Assembly: GCA_027579435.1 (NCBI GenBank)
Contig: JANBPK010001508.1
Span: forward strand, 1 to 50,635
DNA: 50,635 nt
Origin: Candolleomyces eurysporus
Taxonomy: Eukaryota; Basidiomycota; Agaricomycetes; Agaricales; Psathyrellaceae
Reading direction: 5' to 3'
The notes under the pieces were generated by a model. It was not told where the DNA came from, ran no database searches, and saw only the letters and a program-made list of their open reading frames with translations. Shown piece by piece: positions 1 through 9,269 of the stretch. How positions within the stretch are numbered: the first letter of the stretch is position 1; the number at the start of each line of letters is the position of its first letter. The position numbers were made by a program, and so were the translations under genes.

Positions 1-201
1 TCTGAATTTTGCAAGGTCGAACCGGAGGAGGACCTTGTCTTACCGCCACCAGCATCATTCCTCGAGCTCATGCAGTGCGTTGGCGAACAAACATCCATTC
101 TCGGAACCTGGTGGCAGGTGTTAGCGGCCGTTGCTTTGAGCGGCAATTCCGAGGTCTTTACACCACTTTCTCCTAGCCTTTATTTGACCCATCAATTATG
201 A
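1..201 (+). CDS. possible 3' end of a gene cut by the window edge
   Basis: Frame 1 is open from the first base to a TGA at 199-201, giving about 66 residues with an acidic start (KVEPEEDL), a Trp pair (GTWWQ) and no recognisable domain. The composition is compatible with a protein C terminus, but 66 open codons is weak evidence. I do not recognise the family. It could equally be a chance open frame. Confidence 0.25.
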   Translation, partial: SEFCKVEPEEDLVLPPPASFLELMQCVGEQTSILGTWWQVLAAVALSGNSEVFTPLSPSLYLTHQL

Positions 202-1010
202 ATTGGCTTTTCAACCAATAAGCGACGATAAAGGAAGGGAAACATGTTTATAATTATGGGAGGCTTTCAAGAAACAGGATGGCAGCAAGCGAGGGACAGT
301 CATCAAAATAGCACGTGGCTTTGATTCGTGCAAGGCTGGGCTCAACTCGGCTTCAGGGTGCAAGTACCCGAGTCCTTGAGGCCTCGGAATATGCCTAACG
401 GGATGCAGCATGCCCAAGGACCGTGTCTATCGGAAAATCAATTGCCGTGTTTCAAGGTTACATGTCCTGGAGATTAAGGAATGCGTCGATTTGGTCAATT
501 GTGGCAGTCTTTTCGAGACGTGTTGGAAGTTGGAGTGACGGGACAGAATTTGTAATCACCTGTTGAGCAGTTTGTACCGATTGGAACCATTGTAGCCCCC
601 GAAGGCTAGATACGCTGGGTCTTGGGTTCCACTTCAAATTTCTATAATAGGGATAAAGAACGGATATTGGTGTCTTTTATTCAACTAAGCCTTTTTGTCT
701 TTGTCTTCCTTTGCCACAACAGACACAGCCCATCGATAGCTTTATAGCTTTCCGCTTAGATGCTTTCCGAATTGTAACATAGAAAAGATAACGGTGTCTA
801 TAATTTGGAGGCGTTTTTTTCACCGTTCATTTGTCACCAGGAGCACTGGTAGCATGCACGTCGTACATTGGGAAAGTCGAATCGAATCGCGGTTGTCCAA
901 ATTCGTTTGGGGCAATGGAAGGGCACAAGTAGACAAGTGCTGTGAGCTTACCATTGTTAACCAAGAAAGAGGGAAACCTCCTCACAGTGTATCGCAAGCG
1001 CAAGGTTTCA
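202..1010. other. no gene seen
   Basis: I find no ORF with family resemblance and no RNA gene here. The last 200 bases before 1011 are the likely 5' region of the next gene. A short pyrimidine-rich stretch lies near 675-720. Nothing else can be supported. Confidence 0.4.
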
Positions 1011-2354
1011 ATGCTCTCCAAATTCCTCCTCGTCTGTATCGCCATCGTTCCCACAATCGCACAAAGCGGTGGATCAGTGAGTAGATTCTCTCAGATTCGG
1101 ACATTTCTTGTAATTGACCTTTTCCACTCCAGGCTGCAGCAAATAAGAGATGCCCAGGAGATGAAATCTATTGCAGATCTTCTTTCTTCTACATGTGCTG
1201 CCCTGGACAGTGAGCACTAGTGAGCATTATACCATGGTCGTTGTTGAATCGCCGTCGCTCATTAACCCACCCTCTGGTCGCTAAAGATGGATGTGTAACT
1301 ACAGACGGGGGATCCCTATCTGTCAGGATACCACCAAATGGTTTGCTAATGGCTTCAGCGACCAACAGTGCTCAATTGGAAACCCATACCTATGCTAGTA
1401 TCTACTTGCTTATTCTGCACAACTGACACTAACACCACCCAACTTAACAGTTAGTTGCGACATCATTGGGATCCCAGGTTTCTGCTGCCATGAGTCCTTG
1501 CACCCCGAGAATGCGAATGAGATTAAATATGAAGATTAAATATAGCCATTGGTATGAGCTGTCACTACACAAGCGAGAAAAAGGGAAGGATGTACTGCAT
1601 TAATCCCTATGGCGTCACAACGACGGCATATCCGACCTCTACGACGGTCACCGCCATACCTTCCCTTACAGCCATTCCTGCCTCGGCGCCATTGGATAAC
1701 TCAATCGGCCGGATCTCATTTACTCCCAGCGATGCATGGTCTATGGTGTCGGTTAACGAATCTGAGGTGAACTCGACCTATGGAGGATCGCTCAGTCCGT
1801 ACAGACGCGTCACGAACGTGCTCAACGCCACTGTATCCTTAAATTACACCGGTAAGATTAAGAAACTCGTCGCAAACTCATTCGAAGCCACTCACCGTTA
1901 CCATATATATTAAGGACCCTCATTCATGGTTCGCACCATCCCTTCGAGGACCGGTGGCAGACTCTCCCTGATCGTCGACGGCTTCAATACAAGCACCTTC
2001 ATAGACACTTACGATCCCGATGCATCTTCGCCGGAAGAGGCCCGTGGAGGAAGCTCGAACAACAGCTGCTATCGCGTCCGTCAGTTCCCACCGATGGTGG
2101 ACGTACCCGTTGGCTACGAAAACCGCGAGACCCACACAGTGTCCTTGGTGTATGTAGGTGCCGGCGAAAACCCAAGTCTGGACACAGACCCACGGAGTCT
2201 AAGCGTCCAATTCGATTCGTTTGCGCTTCCCATTTATTCAGAGGCTCAGATATCGTCCGCACCGACTGTAGCTGGAAGAGAGGATGGCCTGGGCGCTGTC
2301 AGTACTTTTGCTTTGGTACTAGGATTCACCGCAGGGTCCTTGATTCTCCTCTAA
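1011..2354 (+). CDS. secreted cysteine-rich protein with jelly-roll-like domain and GPI-type tail
   Basis: The start at 1011 gives a clear signal peptide (MLSKFLLVCIAIVPTIAQS). Exon 1 (1011-1076) joins in frame to 1133-1209, which adds a Cys-rich segment ending FFYMCCPGQ. A downstream Cys-rich stretch (about 1333-1510, with LCYCDIIG and GFCCHE) and exons at about 1592-1850 and 1915-2354 follow. The last join (donor 1851, acceptor ending 1914) is in frame and yields the pattern of the jelly-roll-like domain common in Agaricomycete membrane proteins: a Thr/Ser/Pro linker, N-glycosylation sites, RLSLIVDGFN, then THTVSLVYVG and SLSVQFDSFAL. The protein ends in a hydrophobic tail (STFALVLGFTAGSLILL), as for a GPI anchor or single membrane segment. 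I could not make the second and third Cys-rich joins in frame, so the exon chain is incomplete or the gene is damaged there. The exact function is unknown. Confidence 0.6.
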
Positions 2355-2906
2355 AATACGTCTGTCTGAATAAGTGATATCGAATACAATGTATATCCTT
2401 ACTGGAATAAATCCTCCTGAATGAGAAGAATTATATACAGACTGATAATGCTTACGCTCAGTCTCAGGAACTTGGCGCACGATGACCCCCCCCCCCCCCC
2501 CCCCCCCGGTAGTACTTGAGTCAATTGAAAGGAACCCGGGCTAATACCACATACTCGTAAGAAAACGATGTCACTTGACGTTGTAATACCTTATACGAAT
2601 AATTTATGAATAGTTTGCGATGAGCATACACACCTGAAAGGGCATTACTGACTGAGGCTAGAAAGGCATGTCCATCTCACCAGCCTTATGAAGAAGGATA
2701 GGTTACCAGAGCGCGATCCGTCACACGCGCGTGGTTGTGACGTTCCTATGGCCCCTGAACATTGAATATTTCGACTAGACCGAGCTTGCTTAGGGTCGAT
2801 ATATCAGGTCGAGATGAGCTGAGGTGAAAATTAAAGGGCAACAAAAGTGTGTATTTCCGAAGTATGTAAACCTAAGTGCCTCCCTTCTTGTACCGTCGCA
2901 CTGCAG
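2355..2906. other. intergenic, no gene seen
   Basis: This is the interval between the 3' ends of two convergent genes. The only notable content is the C homopolymer at 2486-2507, listed separately. Confidence 0.5.
2486..2507. repeat. 22-base poly-C tract
   Basis: An uninterrupted run of 22 C lies between two convergent genes. Its length is likely polymorphic, and sequencing reads often fail there. Confidence 0.9.
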
Positions 2907-4571
2907 TTACGGTTCCTCCGGGGGTACGAGAAAATCGATAACCTGAAGCCGCGAGTTATCATAAACACATACCAGGCGACCAGAATGTGGGCAGAGTCCA
3001 AATTGGTCGTTCTTCCACACCGAAAGATTGCTTGCGGAACTCGGGGTCAAATCCACCGATTTAGGTTCAATGGGGGCTTGCGACCCATCCCCTGGCAAAG
3101 GAATGACAGTCGCAACCAATTTACCCAGTTCGGACCCCAAGGGAATTACGAGATGGCCGTCGCAGCTGATCAACCGAGGCGGCCCAGTGGAGAGGGAGCC
3201 TAATTTTGGGTCGCCGTACAGCGAGATAGGGTGACCACAAGCACTTGGGAGAGAGGGACCCAGAGGAAGACTTGCTGAAGTGTTGGCGTTGTTGATTGAA
3301 AAGAAAGTAAGAGGATGGGTTATTTGCTCACTGCACCCCGTGAAGTTGAATGACATTATGCAGAAATATTCTCTCGACGAGAGTCCACGCTGCCAAACAG
3401 AGAGACTCGAGGGGAGTCGGATCATCCCTCCTTGGCCAAGGGGAATTCTTTTTGGATCCTGGCTGAGCTTAATACGGGGCATTTCGTGAAGGTCTCCTGA
3501 CATGGGCTCGAAAGTGGGTAAGCTTGAGGTATCCCAAGCTAAGAGACCATCCATATCTTGATTCCATACGACGATCGATTTGTCGGAGATGTGGGCCTGA
3601 TATGCAACAAGGCTCAGCGATGCGAAACGTCTGATACGAAGTGGGTTTTACCAGTTCGGGTATGCCAGGTTCAGGGATCTCCAACAGGCAGCCAGTGTTT
3701 TCAGCCCAGTTCCACGCTTGTATTGAAGACTGTGGTGCTTTGAAGAAGGCGGTATTTCGTGTGAGGGCAAGGTATACCCGAGGCACTGTGTCGAATCGGC
3801 CTTCCAAGTAGAATATAGGAGTTGCAGATAGAGGATCGATCCGATAAACCTCAACCGTACGGTCTGTCAATGGGAAGCTACAAATAATGTGTGAGGCCAA
3901 TATGCTCTGTTCATGACAAGCACAAGTTCTTACTCCTTCCTTATCACCACTGCAAGTTGTTTCCCACCCGAACTCGGTAAGACCTCAGCAACGAATTGGG
4001 ATGCGTCTCGGTCCAGTGTCGCCAAGGGATGTGGCTTCATCGGGGCATGCCCACCATACCCAAGGTCCCAGAGGCAGATATCTCTTATTCCAGCAGTGAT
4101 GAGAAAGCGACCTCCAGGAACGAGGTGGAGGGCCCTGATGTCGACTTCATTAGGAGTGTTCGCATCCAGTTGGCCTCCTCGTTGGCAATGGTACACATGC
4201 CGTCTGTGATATAATGGTGCGTCCAATGATTCGGATCTTCCATTATTTGCTTTGACAAATTCCACGAAACGGTGGGGCGCCAATGATGCGTGCTCCAACT
4301 CCAGAATGGACATCTTGTCGATTGGGTACGTGGGCTTGAAAATGCCGTAGCACTCGCACATTTCGTTCAAAGCCGTGTCCCAGACAGTTTTGAACTTGGT
4401 CGCCATATAGAATTGACGACAAGTCTGTTCATAGGGATGAGAAGGAGTGAGTTCGCCAGAGCTACGCCGTGTCATGCCACCGCTCATGCTTACCTTCCGC
4501 ATCGAAAGTATATCGAGTGGGCTCAAGAAGTAGAGCATACAGACGACAACCTCAGGAGCGAGTGCACTCAT
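2907..4571 (-). CDS. F-box protein
   Basis: The N terminus shows an F-box-type helix pattern (MSALAPEVVVCMLYFLSPLD, then ILSMRK). An intron of about 65 bases follows, then TCRQFYMATKFKTVWDTAL, a very typical Agaricomycete F-box continuation. F-box proteins bind Skp1 and recruit substrates to SCF ubiquitin ligases. The C-terminal part (about 350 residues) looks like a degenerate WD/beta-propeller region (RFLITAGIRDICLWDLG, SIVVWNQD). At least two more introns are needed: one near 3902-3945, and one of 58 bases near 3574-3631 whose removal joins GIPEL to AHISDK in frame. The stop is at 2907. The family is near certain from the first 60 residues; the substrate is unknown. The precise exon edges are my own reading. 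Confidence 0.75.
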
Positions 4572-5029
4572 TGCGACCGGATGGTTTTACGATGCGATCC
4601 TAGAGGGTGCAATGGGGCGAAAGGTGGTGGTGACGATGAAGGAACCAACGTTGAACGTTGAACGTTGGGCGCTGAGTAAACGGATCTGTCACACGTCGAT
4701 TTGACCGGAAAAGAATGCAAAAAGAACGTGGATATTCCGCCATGAGAGTTTCAAGCCCCGAATTCACCGTGGTATGCCTTTTAAGTATTGAATCAATGAT
4801 TGAGAGTTCTAATATACAAATGTCAATGTACCAGGATTCAATTAACAACAATTGGGAATAAGTTACCCATCTGCAGGGAAAGAGAAATGAAATAATATCC
4901 TCGAAAGCATAGTACCAGAAATAAATACCGACGGATAACCGGAGAATAACACTCCCTCCTGGCATCGTNAAAAAAGCAACAAAAAGAAATATCTAACCAG
5001 AAAGCCGAAGTCCAGTGGCCCCGGGCTCG
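4572..5029. other. intergenic, with a 7-base direct repeat and one N
   Basis: A short tandem of GTTGAAC sits at about 4648-4668. A single N at 4969 precedes an A run. No gene is supported. Confidence 0.5.
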
Positions 5030-5491
5030 TCACCGACCCTGCTGCTGCTGCTGTTGCTGCTGAAGCTTCGCAATGTGAGCCATCAACTGCTGCTGCTGAA
5101 GCATCTGCGGCGTCATGCCCATCTGCATCCCGCTCCCCGCGCCTCCCGCTGCTGCAGCAGCCTGAGCAGCCATCTGTTGAGCTTGCATTTGAACCGCATT
5201 CGGATGTTGTCCGGCACCATTCCCAGCAGCGGCAACCCCACTCATTTTCGACATCAACATCGATTGTGCTTGTTGTTGAGTCATCTTCCCATGCTGAACG
5301 GCAAGAGCCAGTTGTTGCTGGTACCGACCCAGACTCGCCGCGTAATTGCTGTACAGGTACTGTTGTTGCTGCTGAAGCGCCTGTTGTTGTTGCTGAGCCG
5401 TCAGTTGCTGCTGCTGAGGATTCTGATGTTGCTGCTGCTGCTGCTGTTGCTGGAGAAGCTGAGCTTGCTGAAGTTGGATGTGGCTGCAGCC
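5030..5491 (-). pseudogene. 3' end of a glutamine-rich regulator-like gene, apparently truncated
   Basis: The minus strand is open for about 150 codons and ends at a stop immediately after a Q run (LQQQQQQQQGR). The composition is that of a transcription-regulator tail: long Gln runs, then LYSNYAASLGRYQQQLALAV, KMTQQQAQSMLMSKMSG, a Gln/Ala-rich stretch, and MGMTPQMLQQQQLMAHIAKL. A plausible splice acceptor (CTGCAG) lies at 5484-5489. I see no upstream exons: the next 1.2 kb is occupied by a plus-strand F-box-like coding frame. This suggests only the last exon of the gene survives here. The parental family cannot be named safely; a Mediator-, SWI/SNF- or SAGA-type Q-rich subunit is possible. 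Confidence 0.5.
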
Positions 5492-5521
5492 TCAGAAGAA
5501 GAAATACTCCACCTCCTCGAG

Positions 5522-6709
5522 ATGGCGTCCAAACGAGTTCAGAGGGCGTCGGAGCTCACTCTCTCCTTGACCGTCATTCTCTCAACTTCAAATGAGTGGA
5601 ATGATAAGGTCTTTGAGTTCGCTCACTCCATCTCTTCACGTGTTGGTGCTCTTGATATTTGCATTGAAGCCAATCCTAATCCCGATCCTGACCCAAATCC
5701 CAATCCCGATCCCAACCTCAATTACGATCCCAATGCCAATATGGGCTCGGGCCTCCTTGCACGACTCCTCCGTCATCCCCTCTCCCCGACTCAGAGGACC
5801 CTGGTATGGCCGAAGCTACACACTATACACATTACTATGCAGTCCCAAGGCCCATCCGACGTCGATTTACAACAATTAGAAGACGTATTTTCGGCTCCTG
5901 AGAAGTTTCCTGCGATGAGTAGTCTCGCCATCGCTGCACCCCAGTGCAACTTCTCGGCGCTCAACATGCCTTGGAGCGTCCTGTCGACACTCAGCCTTGG
6001 TCCATTCCATGCGTATAAATTTGTGGACTATACCTCAATTTTGAAGCAATCCACTATGAAATTGCGGGTGCTGAATCTCCGCATGTATGGCACCCCAGAT
6101 AAAGGTCCAATTCTCTTGACAATGGTACCGGTAATCCACCTAGTACACCTCACTCACCTCCACCTTGAGTACACCCCAATGACCGAAAGGCTCTCCGGCA
6201 TCCTTTTATCGTACCTTTACCTTCCCTCCCTGCAGTCATTGACTTGCACCGCCGTTGACGGTTCGCACCGCACCAGGACCGAGATCAGCCGCCTTGCCAA
6301 ACTCATTCAGCAGTCGGGATGCCAGGAATCGCTGAGGTATCTTGAGCTCAATAATTTCGACTTGAGCTTGAGAGCAGGTGCGACGGTTGAGCTCCGATCC
6401 GTGTTCATGGAAACACCTCGGTTGTCCCGCCTCAAAATATCCGGGTACAAGCTGCACCCTGGTCTCTGGTCAATTATTCCGGAGAGTGTCCAGGACCTCA
6501 CAGTCGAGCTGTGGCTCCCTGCAATTGGCGACCTGAGGCCTTCTTTTCACGAGTTTTTGCGCGGTAGAAGTCTTTCAGCGGTGCCCTCGAGCACGCCTAT
6601 GAAGGCTCGGCTAGATATTGCTGATGATAGGGACGTTGCTTCAGTTCGCGAAAAGATAGATGTTCTAAAAGCGCAATTTGGTAGCCTTTTGAATGTTGCA
6701 ATTGGCTGA
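5522..6709 (+). CDS. F-box-like leucine-rich C-terminal protein, F-box missing
   Basis: This is an uninterrupted frame of 395 residues from the ATG at 5522. From about residue 15 it follows the mid-to-C-terminal layout of Agaricomycete F-box/LRR proteins: a RVGALDICIE strand, then repeated leucine-rich strands (LRVLNLRMYG, LVHLTHLHLEY, SLRYLELNNFDL, RLSRLKISGY), ending DVLKAQFGSLLNVAIG. The usual N-terminal F-box (LPxEIL...) and its W-rich linker are absent. The frame stays open upstream to 5015, but only because it is the complement of a CAG/CAA-rich tail, giving poly-Leu; that part is not believable protein. The gene is therefore probably 5'-truncated or a chimera with the Q-rich fragment next to it. 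Confidence 0.55.
   Translation: MASKRVQRASELTLSLTVILSTSNEWNDKVFEFAHSISSRVGALDICIEANPNPDPDPNPNPDPNLNYDPNANMGSGLLARLLRHPLSPTQRTLVWPKLHTIHITMQSQGPSDVDLQQLEDVFSAPEKFPAMSSLAIAAPQCNFSALNMPWSVLSTLSLGPFHAYKFVDYTSILKQSTMKLRVLNLRMYGTPDKGPILLTMVPVIHLVHLTHLHLEYTPMTERLSGILLSYLYLPSLQSLTCTAVDGSHRTRTEISRLAKLIQQSGCQESLRYLELNNFDLSLRAGATVELRSVFMETPRLSRLKISGYKLHPGLWSIIPESVQDLTVELWLPAIGDLRPSFHEFLRGRSLSAVPSSTPMKARLDIADDRDVASVREKIDVLKAQFGSLLNVAIG
5671..5738 (+). repeat. in-frame Asn-Pro-Asp-Pro minisatellite
   Basis: Imperfect repeats of AATCCCGATCC-type units encode alternating NP and DP dipeptides (PNPDPDPNPNPDPN) near residue 55 of the leucine-rich protein. It looks like a slippage expansion inside a loop of the leucine-rich domain. 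Confidence 0.85.
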
Positions 6710-9084
6710 TAAGTAGTCTCGAGTAGCGTTTGTGACTATGTACAAATGGTTTCTTCGTCAGTGCCACTGATCTTACCAACGTATATCATTGTAAAAAAAG
6801 AGTTTGATTATACTAGTAAATGCTGCTAAAATATGATTGAAATGGGTATATATATCGTCGACAACCCGGCTTAATCTTGGTCCAAGTTGCATCACATCTC
6901 GGTGGGTGGAAAATGTTCACCCTTTGCTTCCCATCGAGTGACGATTCTTCACTAGCTCGGTCTGCGACATCCGACGAATCTGTCATCCCGACCAAAGATA
7001 TATTTCGAGAGACAATACTCTGCAATAATTTGTTGCTGAGATATTCTTGCTGCCGGATTGAAAAAAGGAGTTGGGAAACAAAGAAATTGCCGACTGAATG
7101 CCATTGAAGTCGGATTGTGTTTAGGATGTACGGGAACGTAGTTATGAAAGCAGGATCTTGAGTCTTTCGTGAGTCGGCTGGCATCACATGTGATGCATGG
7201 GTTGTCTTCTGGCCCGGTGTGGGACTGTACCCTAGTCTCCGTAGCTGACCTTATCGACTGATGGTGAGTCGACGTACCCAGTATTTCATTTCTTTTAGGT
7301 GAAACTGTCGAAATCCATGGAACGCAGTCCGAGCATCATCTTGCCGAGGGTCCTTTTGATGCTTCCCATGAATTTCAACCGCGCTCTGCCACCGGCATCC
7401 TGACCAAGAACGCATAGGTATATTGAAGGGCCGAAGACCAATTCGCGAGTCAGACTTCAACCGAGCTCGAAATCTGGGGTGCGAGTTGCATATACTTCTG
7501 TACAGCCAAGTGTCCGCATCCCTCAAGCAAGCGGCAGTCCCACATCTGCAGCAGGCCGCCGGACCCGACATTACCGGTCGTATGCTTATGCTTCACAGGT
7601 ACGTGCAGCTATAGGTTCCTGGCTCAGGTACGAGCTATCATCAAGGCTTGTGAAACGCTGTTATCAAGGTACAAGCGTCACTACAGCCGAGTTCTCGCCA
7701 GTCAGCGCAAGGGAAGGCAGAAGGCCCAGCTGGTTCCCGACGAGGACCCCAAATCACTCGCGAAAATGGTAAACGTTCATTTTGTGCGCTTGCCGCAATC
7801 ATTGCCTGCCGAACCGGTCTATGTGGATCGACCAACTTTCCTAAAATACTTCCAAATGTATAGGATTTTCAATTTACTTTTGGGAATTAACCAAGTCGAT
7901 CGCTATGAAGCAAGGCTTGGTGTTAGAGACGGTTAACATTCCACCTATGGGAAGTCGGTGTGTGCTGGCAGCGCTGCTTGTCGCGTTTACCCCTGGCCTG
8001 GACAGCGGGCGCATAAGTGCATGATTAAACACGCGAGACCGACACTTGGCGTTTAGATCTCATCTGGCCTGCGTTCCCCCTGAGCTGTAGGCGCTGGCGG
8101 CGTGGGGATGGAGCGCTCGCTCTGTGCGCGCGCCGCCGATCGGGTTGTGATGTCGGTAGCTTTGCCATAGCCGATCAGAACTTTTCTTTCTTATGTGTAG
8201 AGCCTGCTGACGCGTTGGACCAGAGTTGACCGATGGTCGCGCTTCCGCCGTCCGCCTTTTGGATCCTCTTCTGGCAGTAAATGAGCCCATTTGCAGTTTA
8301 GTCAGGGTCGCCTGCATGCTTTCCGCGTGAGTTGAAGATTGCCGGATTTCTTCAGAGGAACTCCAAACTCAAACTCTCCTCCCCTTTTTTCGGCGTTTTC
8401 TCATCAAATCAGTCAGAACCTGATAACCAGCTGGGCGCGAACGTTCGACAGGAATCTAGTTTATACTTCTGGATCACCGTCGAAGTTGTTTCTTGTGTTT
8501 CCTGGCAATTTTCTCCAAATAGAATACAGATGGCTTCTCCGAATGGGCCCTACTTCCAAGCCACTGAGAACAGTGCGTCTTGCCAGGTTCGTGTACGGCA
8601 TCAGAAGCACCTCGGATTTCACAGGAAATTCCGGGGTTTCGGTTGCGAGTTTGGTGACCAAGATTCGCTCGTCTCTTTCCCTTGAACATCGGTGCCTCGT
8701 CGGATGGTATTGGTAGAAGTGTGCGTTCCGTACCTCCTGTTAGTTCAAATTGTTCCAAACCTGAGCCGTATGAAGCAAGTCAAAGTCATGATATGTTTAT
8801 ACTGCTGCCCATGGACTTGGAATGCGTCTGAGTAGCTTTCTGGAGTCCCGTTCGAGATATAAATAAATTACTTTCTTTTCCCGTTAATTAAAATTACCTG
8901 CGCTTGGATAAAGGTTCCGTGAAGATCAGCTGGGCGGCTTTGTAACAACGCTATTCCGACGCTCGCGTGGACGGCTTGCTGGGCTATCGATTTGGCCACG
9001 CATGGGATGGGAACTGGGAAGGCGTCCGGTGGGTGATATGTTGTCATCGGGGTGCCAGGGGAAAGGGGAGATGGCCCAGGTGAG
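6710..9084. other. 2.4 kb without a convincing gene
   Basis: Several short open frames overlap one another here. The best stretch is on the plus strand at about 7565-7936, open without an ATG and containing a basic segment (SRYKRHYSRVLASQRKGRQK). It may be a decayed exon, but I recognise no family and find no consistent splice structure. The stretch 8090-8250 is GC-rich. The overlapping frames at 8332-8716 have no domain pattern. Confidence 0.4.
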
Positions 9085-9090
9085 TATAAA
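9085..9090 (+). promoter_or_regulatory. TATA-like box upstream of the BBE-type gene
   Basis: TATAAATATA begins at 9085, about 185 bases before the start codon at 9270. This leaves a rather long 5' untranslated region containing a C/T-rich tract (9150-9240), a usual core-promoter arrangement for a highly expressed fungal gene. Confidence 0.45.
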
Positions 9091-9269
9091 TATACTACGG
9101 TGGGGATGCGACTTGGTTCCGTTGATTTTCAAGGTACCCACCGACTGTTTCACTCTGTCTGAACCCTCTCACTCGTTCCCTTCACTCTTTTCCTATCCCA
9201 TATACCCTATTCCCGTTGACGCCACCCGTCCTCCATCATTTCGCGGACGGTCTAGCTCTTTGGTCCGTC

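Noticed and set aside
5015..5521. Plus-strand poly-Leu continuation of the leucine-rich gene's open frame
   Set aside because: It is the reverse complement of a CAG/CAA tract that makes sense only on the minus strand as a Gln-rich tail with a proper stop. Poly-Leu runs of this kind are not credible protein.
7565..7936. Open plus-strand stretch with a basic segment
   Set aside because: There is no ATG, no family resemblance and no consistent splice sites. All three plus frames are open over much of it, so openness carries little weight.
8332..8716. Two overlapping plus-strand ORFs of about 120 codons
   Set aside because: They overlap each other and minus-strand frames, lack domain or signal features, and have no promoter or splice context.
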